54,146 nt of DNA from Allorhizocola rhizosphaerae (lineage in GTDB: Bacteria > Actinomycetota > Actinomycetes > Mycobacteriales > Micromonosporaceae): NCBI RefSeq assembly GCF_003426775.1, contig NZ_QJUG01000023.1, positions 1 through 54,146 of the forward strand. Reading direction: 5' to 3'. Under the pieces are notes generated by a model. The model saw only the letters and a program-made list of their open reading frames with translations. It was not told where the DNA came from and did no database searches. The position numbers and the translations under genes are program-made. Positions 1 through 7,715 of this stretch are shown here, in pieces; positions within the stretch are counted from its first letter, which is position 1, and the number at the start of each line of letters is the position of its first letter.

Positions 1-1410
1 GCCGCCGGGGTCTATCAGGTGACCGCCGCACACCCGCAGGCACTGCTCGCCGCCGTGGCCGCGGCCGACCCGTCGGGCGGGTCGATGGCGGTGGTGCGCA
101 GCGACGAGCAATACGCGCAGGGCAAGGTCGAGCTGATCGGCGTGCAGTCCGAGCGGCTCGGCCGGGTGGCGGCGTGGCGGGGCAAGGATCGCGCGCAGGT
201 CGACCGGATCGGCGAGCGGCTGCGCGAGGGTGCGACGGCGCCCGTGCCGCTGGGCGGCGACGTCATGGTGCGGGTCAACGTGTCCGGGCTGGGCGACGTG
301 CCGCTTCGCCTGGGCGCCATGGTTTCCGTGCCAGGCCTGCCGCCGACCGTGGTGTGGCTGGGCAACCTGGCGGTGGGGCAGCGCGACTATGCGGCGCCGG
401 TCACCGCGTGCGCCGGGTGCCGGTTCGTGGGGCTCGCGGTCGGCCGGGTGGGCGCCGTCACCGGGGCGATCCGGGCAACCCTTGCGCTGCAAGAGATACA
501 CACGGGTGGGGCCAGCCTGCCGCTCGCGGCCGACCTGTGGCACACGTCTTCGGAGCGCAACCCGAGCGCGCGGGTGTCGGTGGCCGACAAGACCCTCACG
601 GTGGAGTCCAACGGGCCCGGCGAGGTCGTCGTGTCGCATGTGGACACGCCGGCGCGGCTGCCGGTGGTGCTCGCCGGTGCGGCTCCGGGCGAGGGCGACA
701 GTTTCGCGTTCCCGTCCTTCGCGGATGTGCAGCAGGAGTTCTCGGTCGTGGAGCGGGCTGATCTGCTGCCCCGGGGCGGGGCGCACGGGCTGCTGTTCGA
801 CCTCGACCTGGCGGTGCGATCCGCATCGGTGTCCGCTGGGCTGGGCGAGGCCTCCGACCTGCGCTACGAGGTTTGGACCGACGGCACGGCCGGGGCTGGG
901 CTGGACCGCAAACTCGCCGAGCACGGGGTGGGGCTCATCAGGTACCAGAGCATAGGAAGTGAGAAGGAGTTGCTGGCTCGCCGCGCCCCGGCACTCGGCT
1001 TCAGTCTCTACCTCCTCGCCGGGATCGCCGCCGCGGCGCTGGGGCTGGGAGTGCTTGCGCTGAGCCGGCGGCTGGGCGCGGCCGACAGGCGGGCCGAGCT
1101 CGCCGCGTTACGTGCCACGGGCGTGCGCACCCGGGTGTTGCGGCGGGCGCTGCGCCGGGAGCGGCTGATCGGCCTGGCGCTGCCGCTGGTCATCGGAGTC
1201 GTGGCCGGGGTGGGTGCGGCGGTGCTCATGCTTCCGGGCATCCCGCTGGTGACGGCCGGCAGCACGAGACCTATCGAGCTCGCCGAGCTGGAGCTGTGGC
1301 GGTCGGCGCTGGAGCCGTCGGCGCTCGTGATCGCCGCGGCCGCCGCGCTGCTCGTGGCGCTGGCCGGCTGGCTGACCGCCGGACGCCTGGCCCGGGGAGG
1401 CGTCCAGTGA
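1..1410 (+). CDS. FtsX-like ABC transporter permease, 5' end outside the window
   Basis: The reading frame is open from base 1, so the N-terminus lies upstream. The visible part (about 469 residues) begins with a large extracytoplasmic region. It ends with three hydrophobic segments, at about residues 335-358, 390-415 and 440-462 of the visible protein. Between the first two is a charged loop rich in Arg, Ala and Glu containing ELAALRATG, typical of the FtsX/MacB permease fold (coupling helix ahead of the penultimate membrane segment). The C-terminus ends in LARGGVQ at a stop whose surroundings are duplicated just downstream. Two ATPase genes follow on the same strand, so this is probably the membrane subunit of a lipoprotein- or peptide-handling exporter. 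Substrate unknown. Confidence 0.85.
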   Translation, partial: AAGVYQVTAAHPQALLAAVAAADPSGGSMAVVRSDEQYAQGKVELIGVQSERLGRVAAWRGKDRAQVDRIGERLREGATAPVPLGGDVMVRVNVSGLGDVPLRLGAMVSVPGLPPTVVWLGNLAVGQRDYAAPVTACAGCRFVGLAVGRVGAVTGAIRATLALQEIHTGGASLPLAADLWHTSSERNPSARVSVADKTLTVESNGPGEVVVSHVDTPARLPVVLAGAAPGEGDSFAFPSFADVQQEFSVVERADLLPRGGAHGLLFDLDLAVRSASVSAGLGEASDLRYEVWTDGTAGAGLDRKLAEHGVGLIRYQSIGSEKELLARRAPALGFSLYLLAGIAAAALGLGVLALSRRLGAADRRAELAALRATGVRTRVLRRALRRERLIGLALPLVIGVVAGVGAAVLMLPGIPLVTAGSTRPIELAELELWRSALEPSALVIAAAAALLVALAGWLTAGRLARGGVQ

Positions 1411-1495
1411 TGGCGTTGCCGAGGGGACTTCGGCCCGGGGAAAGCCGCCGTCGGACGCCTGGCCCGGAGAGGCGTCCAGTGATGGCGCTGCCGAG
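1381..1495 (+). repeat. Tandem duplication (period 72 bp) of the permease stop / next-start junction
   Basis: Bases 1381-1423 recur almost identically at 1453-1495. The copied block holds the last codons of the permease, its TGA stop and an overlapping ATG. The offset of 72 bp is a multiple of three, so the second copy would encode the same C-terminal residues followed by the same stop. A weaker third resemblance (a gcggggaggcgg stretch before 1523) lies at the ribosome binding site of the next gene. Seen directly; effect on translational coupling is inference. Confidence 0.8.
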
Positions 1496-1522
1496 CGGGT
1501 TTTTGGCGCGGGGAGGCGGGCG

Positions 1523-2383
1523 ATGACTTCCGCGGTGATGTGCCGAGGGCTGGTCTATATTTACCGGCTTGAGGGATACGACGTCGTGGCGCTCGGCGGG
1601 GTCGACCTCGACATCGCGCCGGGCGAATCGGTCGCGCTGCTTGGGCCGTCCGGTTCGGGCAAGTCTACTTTGCTCAGTCTGCTGGCCGGGCTGCTGCGGC
1701 CCGCGGCCGGTCGGGCCGCGATCGACGATATCGACCTGGCCAAGGCGAGCGAGGCCGAGCTGGCGCGCATGCGGGCCACGACGGTGGGCGTCGTGCTGCA
1801 GGGGGCCGAGCGCAATCTGTTGCCCTACCTGACGGCTGAGCAAAACGTGCGGTTCGCGCAGCGGGGTGCGGCGGCGCACGGTGTGCAGGGCATGCCGAGC
1901 CCGCGCGATGTGCTTTCGCTTGTGGGGCTTGGCGTGCGGGGCAAGCTGCGCCAGCGGCCCGACCAGATGAGCCCGGGAGACCGGCAGCGGCTCGCGCTGG
2001 CCGTCGCGCTGGCACACAAACCGGGGCTGCTGCTCGTGGACGAGCCCACCAGCCAGCTCGACACCATCGCGCGCGACGAGATCATCGCGGCGCTTGAGGG
2101 CGTGCGCAAGCTTGGCACCACGGTGGTCGTGGTGACACACGATCCGGAGGTCGGCGCGCGGATGGGCCGGCAGGTCACCATCCGGGATGGGCGGGTTGGT
2201 GCCGAGGGCCAGCTGGGCGAGGAGTTCGCGCTGGTGGGCCGGGACGGCTCGGTGCACCTGCCGCCCGAGATCCTCGCGGTGCTCCCGCCCGGCACCCGGC
2301 TGCGCGTGCACGCCATGCCCGATGGCACGGTGAGCCTCGTGCCCGCGGTGTCCACTTTGGAGGTTGCGGATGCTGCTCGCTGA
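1523..2383 (+). CDS. ABC transporter ATP-binding protein (LolD/MacB type) with C-terminal extension
   Basis: 286 residues. Walker A GPSGSGKS is at residues 41-48, the Q-loop glutamine is in VVLQGAE, and Walker B is LLLVDEPTS, followed by the H-loop VVVTHD. The signature region reads MSPGDRQR instead of LSGGQ, so the usual ABC signature is degenerate although the following QR pair is kept. About 60 residues after the H-loop form an extra C-terminal segment (EILAVLPPGTRLRVHAMPDG) not needed by the core domain. A GGGAGG ribosome binding site sits seven bases ahead of the ATG. It lies between the permease and a second ATPase, so the transporter probably uses two different nucleotide-binding subunits, of which this may be the less active one. 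Confidence 0.9.
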   Translation: MTSAVMCRGLVYIYRLEGYDVVALGGVDLDIAPGESVALLGPSGSGKSTLLSLLAGLLRPAAGRAAIDDIDLAKASEAELARMRATTVGVVLQGAERNLLPYLTAEQNVRFAQRGAAAHGVQGMPSPRDVLSLVGLGVRGKLRQRPDQMSPGDRQRLALAVALAHKPGLLLVDEPTSQLDTIARDEIIAALEGVRKLGTTVVVVTHDPEVGARMGRQVTIRDGRVGAEGQLGEEFALVGRDGSVHLPPEILAVLPPGTRLRVHAMPDGTVSLVPAVSTLEVADAAR

Positions 2384-3017
2384 TCGCGTCAGTGTGGCAT
2401 ACGGCAAGAATCGGCCCGTGCTGCGCGATGTGTCGGTGGCACCGGTCAAGGGGCGCATCCTCGCGGTGACCGGCGCCTCGGGCGCGGGCAAGACCACCCT
2501 GCTCATGACGCTTGCCGGGATGTTGCGCCCCCTGGCAGGCACTGTCACCGTGCACGGCGTCGCGCTGCGCGGGCGTGACCACGCGGTCGAGCAGGGAATC
2601 ATCCTTGTGCCGCAACACAATGGGCTCGCCCCGACGCTCACCGCCGCCGAGAACGTTCAGGTAGCGCTGCTTGCCGCGGGGGCATCCGCGGCCGACGCGC
2701 GGCGGCTCAGCGCGGAGGCGCTCGCGGCCGTCGGGCTTGAGGCGCAGGGCGACCAGCTCGTCGAGGAGCTGTCGGGTGGGCAGCAGCAGCGGGCGGCAAT
2801 CGCGCGCGGACTGGCGTTGCGCGGCGAAATCCTGATCGCCGACGAGGTGACCAGCGAGCTCGACGCGGCCAACCGGCAAAACGTGCTGCGGCTGCTGCGA
2901 TCCGAGGCCGAGCGCGGCGTCGCGGTCGTGTTCGCCACGCACGACCCACAGGCCGCGGCCGCGTGCGACGAGCAGCTGCATCTGGTGGACGGCTACACCG
3001 CCACCCCGCCGCGCTGA
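2370..3017 (+). CDS. ABC transporter ATP-binding protein, second subunit
   Basis: 215 residues. Walker A GASGAGKT is at residues 35-42, the signature is a canonical LSGGQQQR, Walker B is ILIADEVTS and the H-loop is FATHDP. The ATG at 2370 is preferred over the in-frame TTG at 2364 because the TTGGAGG ribosome binding site ends directly at 2363. The gene overlaps the preceding ATPase by 14 bases, indicating translational coupling. Together with the degenerate signature of its partner this suggests an asymmetric heterodimeric ATPase serving the FtsX-like permease. Substrate not predictable. Confidence 0.9.
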   Translation: MLLADRVSVAYGKNRPVLRDVSVAPVKGRILAVTGASGAGKTTLLMTLAGMLRPLAGTVTVHGVALRGRDHAVEQGIILVPQHNGLAPTLTAAENVQVALLAAGASAADARRLSAEALAAVGLEAQGDQLVEELSGGQQQRAAIARGLALRGEILIADEVTSELDAANRQNVLRLLRSEAERGVAVVFATHDPQAAAACDEQLHLVDGYTATPPR

Positions 3018-3114
3018 CCCCCACACGGTCCTGTCGGTATGCGATGTGGGTGAAGCCGACGCCAAATGGTGTAGCCGCGCGATTTGCGGTTGCGCCACCG
3101 GTTAACGTGAGGGA

Positions 3115-3774
3115 ATGACCTCTCGACCGGTACCGGGGGCCGTGCGGGCGGCGGCGATCGCGCTCGGTGCGCTGGCGTTCATCGGCGCGACACTGATTGT
3201 CGTTGGCGTGCTTGAGATCTTGTGGTGGCGCTCGCCCGACGCCGCCGGGCTGGCCGTGATTTTCGACCGGGTGAAGCAGACCTATGGCCTGGACCGTCCG
3301 GCGATGCTGCGCGGCGTGGGCGGTGCGGGCGTGCTGATCGCGTTTGGTGTGGTCGCGCTCGGGCTGTCCGGGCTGGCGTGGCCGATACGCGACGGCCACC
3401 AGTGGGCCAGAACGACCGCCGTGGTCGGCATGATCGGCCTCGTGGTCGTTGTCGGGGTGGACATCGGGAGTGACCTGGTCCTCGCGACCTCGCCCGCCAC
3501 ATACACGGCCGAGGTCGCGAGCTTCGATCCGCAGGGCCGTGTCGTGCGCGTTGAGGACATCCAAGCCCTGCTCTATCCGGCGTGGTATCCGTGGCTTGAA
3601 GATGTCGCGCAGGGCGCGCTGGTCCTCGTGTGCGTGTTTGCGCTCCTGGCGCTGGGCAAGGCGGCTGTCTGGAGCGAAGGCTACTTCAAGGCCGGGCCGG
3701 ACGCCCGCACCGATGACGCGTGGGGCGCCAAACTCGCGAAGATCCGTGAGGAGAACCAGCGACGTGATGCGTGA
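3115..3774 (+). CDS. Hypothetical integral membrane protein (four predicted membrane segments)
   Basis: 219 residues. I see four hydrophobic stretches: about residues 10-36, 60-85, 100-122 and 163-184. After the third there is a soluble stretch with VVRVEDIQALLYPAWYPWLE, and the C-terminus is a charged tail (KLAKIREENQRRDA) likely to be cytoplasmic. No enzyme motif is visible and I do not recognise the family. It overlaps the following GNAT gene by a few bases (stop at 3772-3774, GNAT ATG at 3767), so the two are probably co-translated. A 97-bp gap separates it from the ABC genes; it contains a weak CCCACA/TGTGGG inverted repeat at 3020-3050. Confidence 0.75.
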   Translation: MTSRPVPGAVRAAAIALGALAFIGATLIVVGVLEILWWRSPDAAGLAVIFDRVKQTYGLDRPAMLRGVGGAGVLIAFGVVALGLSGLAWPIRDGHQWARTTAVVGMIGLVVVVGVDIGSDLVLATSPATYTAEVASFDPQGRVVRVEDIQALLYPAWYPWLEDVAQGALVLVCVFALLALGKAAVWSEGYFKAGPDARTDDAWGAKLAKIREENQRRDA

Positions 3775-4636
3775 CAGGCCGGCAACACCCGACGACACTC
3801 CCGCCATCCACAAGCTGGTGTCGGCGTGCGACCCGGACTCCAGCCTCGACTCCATCGCGGCCGACCTGGCCCGCCCGGCGATCGTGCTCGCCCGTGACAC
3901 CGTCGTCGTGCATGACGACGGTGAACTGGTGGCCTGGGCGTGGGTCCACATGGGCCGCCGGGCTCAGGTCAACGTGCATCCCGACTATCGCGGCCGGGGC
4001 ATCGGCACGCGCCTTCTGGCCTGGGCGGAGGCCCGCTCGCTTGAGCTCGGCAGCTCACGGCTGGGCCAAAACGTGCCCGACAGTCGGACCGATGCGGCGA
4101 AGCTCTTGCGCGCCAACGGATACGAGCCGAAGGCGACCGCCTGGCTGCTGGAGATCGCGATGGAGCGCGAGCCGGAGGTCCCGGCGCTCGACGGCATCAC
4201 GGTGCGCTCCTTCCGCGACGGCGATGGCCTCGCGGCGTACCAGATGATGGAAAAGGCTTTTAACGAATGGCAGCAACGCCCTCACGAATACGGGGAGTGG
4301 GCGCAGCAGACGATCGAGCGGGAGACGTTCGTGCCGGAACTGTCCCCGCTGGCGTTCGCCGGGGAGCGGCTCGTGGGTGCTGTGCTGTCGCTGGATGTTT
4401 TTGCGCAGGGGTACGTCGAACGCGTCGCGGTGGACCGAGAGTTCCGCAATCGTGGCATCGCACGGGGATTGTTGCTGGAGGCGTTTCGTGGCTTCTACCG
4501 GCAGGGCCGCCGCGCGTGTCGTTTGTGGACACACTCGGACACGGGTGCGCTGTCACTCTATGAGCGCGTCGGCATGTCGGTCGTGCGCAGCTCGACGCAC
4601 TTCAGCAAGCCCCTGCAGCACGATCATCGCGGCTAG
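3767..4636 (+). CDS. Tandem-domain GNAT acetyltransferase
   Basis: 289 residues with two GNAT folds in one chain, as in mycothiol synthase and related actinobacterial enzymes. Each half carries an acetyl-CoA-binding motif A: VHPDYRGRGIGTRLL (about residues 68-82) and VAVDREFRNRGIARGLLL (about residues 222-239). The C-terminal half ends with a WTHSDTGALSLYERVGM segment typical of GNAT motif B. The start could be GTG 3764 or ATG 3767, both inside the preceding gene. It lacks enough recognisable sequence for me to call it MshD, and the neighbours give no thiol-metabolism context. The last 84 bases overlap the convergent membrane-protein gene at 4553-6187. Confidence 0.85.
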   Translation: MRDRPATPDDTPAIHKLVSACDPDSSLDSIAADLARPAIVLARDTVVVHDDGELVAWAWVHMGRRAQVNVHPDYRGRGIGTRLLAWAEARSLELGSSRLGQNVPDSRTDAAKLLRANGYEPKATAWLLEIAMEREPEVPALDGITVRSFRDGDGLAAYQMMEKAFNEWQQRPHEYGEWAQQTIERETFVPELSPLAFAGERLVGAVLSLDVFAQGYVERVAVDREFRNRGIARGLLLEAFRGFYRQGRRACRLWTHSDTGALSLYERVGMSVVRSSTHFSKPLQHDHRG

Positions 4637-6187
4637 CGCCCACAGCAGCGGGCCCCACGCGATGAGCGCGGGCAACGTCAAGTATGCGATCCACCCTCCC
4701 GCGACAACACCCGGCAAGCGGCGCGCTCCCGGCCGGACCGCCGCGAACCCGATCACCGAGCTGGGCACGAGCGTGAGCATTGACGCGAGCACGACCGTCT
4801 TGGTTGGACTGTCCCAGCCCACGGTTGACCAGTTGTTGCTGTAGACGCCGACGGCCCAGCACCCGACCGCCGTGCCACAGGCCCATAGCACGGCAACCGG
4901 CATGCAGGGACGTGCCCGCACGAGCGCCGCCATGAGCAGCAGCACGCACACCGCCGCGATGGTGTGCGGTGGCCAGGCGTTGAACGAAGCGAACGCCGCG
5001 TATCCGGCCGCGCTGCCCACACCCACTCCCGCGAGCCGTTCTTTGGAGAAAGGTGCCCGGCTGTGTTCCTCCCGCCCCCCAGCCCTTCGGGCCCGCCCGC
5101 CTTGCCCGAACCACCCGATCACGCACAACACGAGGCACGTGGCCAGCACGACGTGTGCGAGCCGGCCGAACCGGGCCGCGGTCAGGTCGTCCAGCGGCAG
5201 ATGCCAGGCGATGGCGTCGATCGGGCCGAGCCACGTCGCGGGCAGCGCGAGCAGCAGCCGGGCCATGATGGGCAGGCGCGCGGACTGCCCGCTGCGCCGC
5301 CGGTGCAGCGCGACGACCGCCGTGGCGAGCACCCCGGCCGCGACGACCGCGCCGATCCGGGCCAGCACGGGCTGGTAGTAGCCGGGTGCGGGCGGGCTGA
5401 CCACGCCACAAGCGACGATCACGGCCACGGTCGCGGCGAGCACGTTGAACCGTGACTCCAGGGTGGGCGGGCGATAGCCCGCAAGGGCGATGCAGCCGAG
5501 GCCTGTCAGCGACATGATGACCCACACGGGCGGGCGCTCGGGCGGCACGAACACCGCCAGCAGCGCGGTGGCAAGCGTCGCCGCGATGGCCACGCCGATC
5601 AGCGCCCGCGCCGCGCCTGGGCGCAGGAGCACCCACCCGGCGAGGGCAGAAAGCCATGCGGCGTAAGCCAATGGGCCGGTCGTGGGGATGACCGGCTCGA
5701 TGCGCCACCATGCGAACGCGGACAGGCCCGCCGCCAGGGCCAGCGCCCACGGCGCGGCCAGCGGCACGCCCAAATGCAGGTCGAAGGCCGCCATGCGCCT
5801 GCGCAGGGCGTGGCCCAGCACGTCGAGCACGTCGCCCAGCGGCGGGACTGTCCGATGTGGACCGGCGGAGTCGAGCAGAGTCGCCACGATCTCGTCGCCG
5901 CGATGAGCGCGATAGTCGGCCGGATAGGCGTGAAGCAGCAGGCGACAGCGCCGCTCCAGCGGGGTGGCGGCGTGGCCGACCGGCTTTTGTGTCATGGCGC
6001 GGGCAGCCGCCGGTTTTGTCTTCGTGCTCTGCGAGGTGATGGTATGCGACATGGCGTCGCCAGCCATGGGTTTTGTGATGGCGTGGCCAGTCGCCGGTTT
6101 TGTCATCGCGTCGCCAGCCATGGGTTTTGTGATGGCGTGGCCAGTCGCCGGGTTTGTCATGGCGTCGCCAACCACGGGTTTTGTCAT
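4553..6187 (-). CDS. Polytopic membrane protein coupled to PadR regulator, with N-terminal 9-residue repeats
   Basis: 544 residues. The first ~70 residues are a low-complexity tandem repeat of nine residues (consensus [MI]T[KN]PxxG[DH]A). Then comes a conserved-looking block, ERRCRLLLHAYPADYRAHRG, of the kind I know from membrane proteins encoded beside PadR regulators, followed by about twelve hydrophobic segments to the C-terminus. Its ATG overlaps the padR stop as ATGA, so it is translationally coupled. A shorter protein starting at the last repeat (MTQKPVGHAAT) is possible. Function unknown; probably an envelope or transport component repressed by PadR. The 3' end overlaps the convergent GNAT gene by 84 bases, more than is usual. 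Confidence 0.75.
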   Translation of the reverse strand: MTKPVVGDAMTNPATGHAITKPMAGDAMTKPATGHAITKPMAGDAMSHTITSQSTKTKPAAARAMTQKPVGHAATPLERRCRLLLHAYPADYRAHRGDEIVATLLDSAGPHRTVPPLGDVLDVLGHALRRRMAAFDLHLGVPLAAPWALALAAGLSAFAWWRIEPVIPTTGPLAYAAWLSALAGWVLLRPGAARALIGVAIAATLATALLAVFVPPERPPVWVIMSLTGLGCIALAGYRPPTLESRFNVLAATVAVIVACGVVSPPAPGYYQPVLARIGAVVAAGVLATAVVALHRRRSGQSARLPIMARLLLALPATWLGPIDAIAWHLPLDDLTAARFGRLAHVVLATCLVLCVIGWFGQGGRARRAGGREEHSRAPFSKERLAGVGVGSAAGYAAFASFNAWPPHTIAAVCVLLLMAALVRARPCMPVAVLWACGTAVGCWAVGVYSNNWSTVGWDSPTKTVVLASMLTLVPSSVIGFAAVRPGARRLPGVVAGGWIAYLTLPALIAWGPLLWALAAMIVLQGLAEVRRAAHDRHADALIE

Positions 6188-6208
6188 GGTGTCGCCAACC
6201 GGCGCAAG
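5967..6208 (-). repeat. 27-bp tandem repeat array spanning the padR / membrane-protein junction
   Basis: Seven full 27-bp units can be read: 5967-5993, 5994-6020, then after a 30-bp interruption 6051-6077, 6078-6104, 6105-6131, 6132-6158 and 6159-6185. A degenerate eighth (6186-6208) lies inside the end of padR. Units at 6051 and 6105 differ by one base, as do units at 6078 and 6132, so a 54-bp two-unit block was duplicated recently. Each unit is nine codons long in the membrane-protein frame, so copy number can change without a frameshift. The ATGA stop/start overlap of padR and its partner is part of unit 6159-6185 and its neighbour. Confidence 0.9.
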
Positions 6209-6498
6209 CGTGAGCGCGCCGCCTGGGCGTTGTCGGCCAGCCTGCTCGCCTCGGCGTCCAAATGCGACACTCCGTCGCGGGTGAGCTCGTAGTAGCGCCG
6301 CAGCCGCCCGTCGACGATCTCCTCCCGGCTCACGGTGACCAGGCCCTGCTCGGCCAGGCGGTCGAGCGCACCGTAGAGCGTGCCGGGGCGCAGCTTGACC
6401 CGCCCGCCGGACAGCTCCGCCACCTCCTGGATCACGCCGTAGCCGTGCATCGGCGCGCCCGCGAGGGCGGTCAGGATCAAAAAAGTGGGCTCTTGCAT
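6184..6498 (-). CDS. PadR-family transcriptional regulator
   Basis: 104 residues, a PadR-type winged helix. It has the conserved opening LILTALAGAPMHGYGVIQEV, then LRPGTLYGALDRLAEQGLV, which forms the recognition helix and wing, and RRYYELTRDG. PadR proteins usually repress a nearby membrane or efflux gene and are released by a small ligand. Here the next gene downstream overlaps by ATGA and the divergent gene at 6527 shares a 28-bp promoter region, so it probably controls both. The start is supported by a TAAACT box on the minus strand (6510-6505) six bases ahead of the ATG, which predicts a leaderless transcript. Confidence 0.92.
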   Translation of the reverse strand: MQEPTFLILTALAGAPMHGYGVIQEVAELSGGRVKLRPGTLYGALDRLAEQGLVTVSREEIVDGRLRRYYELTRDGVSHLDAEASRLADNAQAARSRLRRLATP

Positions 6499-6526
6499 AT
6501 AGTCAGTTTACCGTTATATTACGGCG
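6499..6526. promoter_or_regulatory. 28-bp divergent leaderless promoter pair of padR and the DUF4173-like gene
   Basis: Only 28 bases separate the two start codons. On the plus strand TATATT (6515-6520) lies six bases before the ATG at 6527. On the minus strand TAAACT (6510-6505) lies six bases before the padR ATG. The two -10 boxes are four bases apart, so the transcripts would start at or next to the AUGs, and RNA polymerase could hardly bind both promoters at once. The AT-rich ATATA/TATAT ends may also be the PadR operator. Boxes are seen; promoter activity is inferred. Confidence 0.55.
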
Positions 6527-7681
6527 ATGGACAAGTACCGGTTGATAGCGATCGCTGCCCTGTCGCTGGCCGCATCGGCGTTCGTCACCGTCGGCGAGCC
6601 CGGAATCGGTTGGCCTATCGCGGGTTTGGCGTTCGCGCTGATCGCCTGGCGGGTGGACCCGCGCAACGTGGGAATCGCGCTGTTGCTCGGCGTGAGCGCG
6701 CTACGGGAGGCCCAGTGGGTGTTCTGGCTGTGCCTGGCCGCCGCGCTGGCGCTCGCGGTGGTCGGGCGGGCGTGGACCCGCATCCCTCGGCCCGGTCACG
6801 GGGCGGGCCGAGGGATGATCATCGCGGGCACGCTCGTCGTCGTGTTCGGGGTGTTGCTCGCGTCCGCCGAGCGGGCCTTCGCCGAATGGCTCACGTCCGG
6901 GTTCCTGCTCGCGCTGCCGGTGCTGCTGGTGATGGGCGTCGGCATGGCGCTGCCGCAGGCTTGGCTCAAGGGCAAGGAGCGCACGTCGTGGGCGAGGCTC
7001 GACTGGATGATCCCGGTCGGGGGACTGATCGTCCTGTTTGGAGCGTTCGCCGCCGTCATGTTCAACGCGTTGTTCGGCGGGCACGAATATGTGCTCAACC
7101 CGGAGGGCCCGACGTACGCCAACCATGCGCGCACCGGGTTCGCCCAGTTGGCCGTTGTCGCGATGCTCACCATGGGCGTGGTTCTGGCCGTGCTCAGCCG
7201 GGTTTCCGACGAGGATCGGCGGCTCGCGATGGTCATGGTGGGTGTGCTGAGCGGGCTCACGCTCGTGATCGTGGCGTCGGCGCTGCTACGCATGGTGGTT
7301 TACGGGGAGGCGTTTGGGTACACCCGCATGCGTCTGCTGGCCGTCGTCGCGATCGTGTGGCTCGGGCTCGTCTTCGTGGCGCGCAAATACGCCTGGCACA
7401 CGGGCGTTGCCGTGCTGCTCGCGCTGGTCATCCTCAACCCCGACCGCCACATCGCGCAGACCGTGATCGGGCGCTGGGCCCATGACGGCCACCTCGACGC
7501 GCCCTATCTCGCGTCGCTGTCGACCGACGCCCTGCCCGCGCTGGACCGCCTGCCCGCCGAAAAGCGCGACTGCCTGACGGCGGCGGTCGCGAAGCGGGAA
7601 CGGACCGCCGAATGCACCCGCTACCTGCGCGAAGGGTACCGCCAGGAGGGAAACTGGACCGACCCGAGCCAAAGACCTTAG
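6527..7681 (+). CDS. DUF4153/DUF4173-like integral membrane protein
   Basis: 384 residues with about nine hydrophobic segments. The central ANHARTGFAQLAVVAMLTM and the later YGEAFGYTRMRLLAVVAIVW resemble the DUF4153/DUF4173 membrane family, in which an ARxGFxQL segment precedes a membrane helix. The C-terminal tail is soluble and contains ILNPDRHIAQ followed by LSTDALPALDRLP. The biochemical role of this family is not established. It is divergent from padR across a 28-bp gap and is likely to be regulated with it. Confidence 0.75.
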   Translation: MDKYRLIAIAALSLAASAFVTVGEPGIGWPIAGLAFALIAWRVDPRNVGIALLLGVSALREAQWVFWLCLAAALALAVVGRAWTRIPRPGHGAGRGMIIAGTLVVVFGVLLASAERAFAEWLTSGFLLALPVLLVMGVGMALPQAWLKGKERTSWARLDWMIPVGGLIVLFGAFAAVMFNALFGGHEYVLNPEGPTYANHARTGFAQLAVVAMLTMGVVLAVLSRVSDEDRRLAMVMVGVLSGLTLVIVASALLRMVVYGEAFGYTRMRLLAVVAIVWLGLVFVARKYAWHTGVAVLLALVILNPDRHIAQTVIGRWAHDGHLDAPYLASLSTDALPALDRLPAEKRDCLTAAVAKRERTAECTRYLREGYRQEGNWTDPSQRP

Positions 7682-7702
7682 CGATCGTTTAGGTTCGCGG
7701 TC

Positions 7703-7708
7703 TAGTAT
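7703..7708 (+). promoter_or_regulatory. Candidate -10 box of icmA (leaderless)
   Basis: TAGTAT lies seven bases ahead of the icmA ATG (7716), with no purine-rich ribosome binding site between them, so the transcript probably begins at or beside the start codon. Confidence 0.5.
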
Positions 7709-7715
7709 TCGGGGC

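Noticed and set aside
2364-2369. TTG start for the second ATPase
   Set aside because: The ribosome binding site ends directly before it, leaving no spacer; ATG 2370 fits.
3020-3050. CCCACA/TGTGGG inverted repeat as terminator of the first ABC operon
   Set aside because: Six-base stem with a 19-base loop and no U tract; too weak to list as a terminator.
3449-3766. N-terminal extension of the tandem GNAT protein
   Set aside because: The extension lies inside the preceding membrane-protein gene and has shadow composition; GNAT homology begins after 3767.
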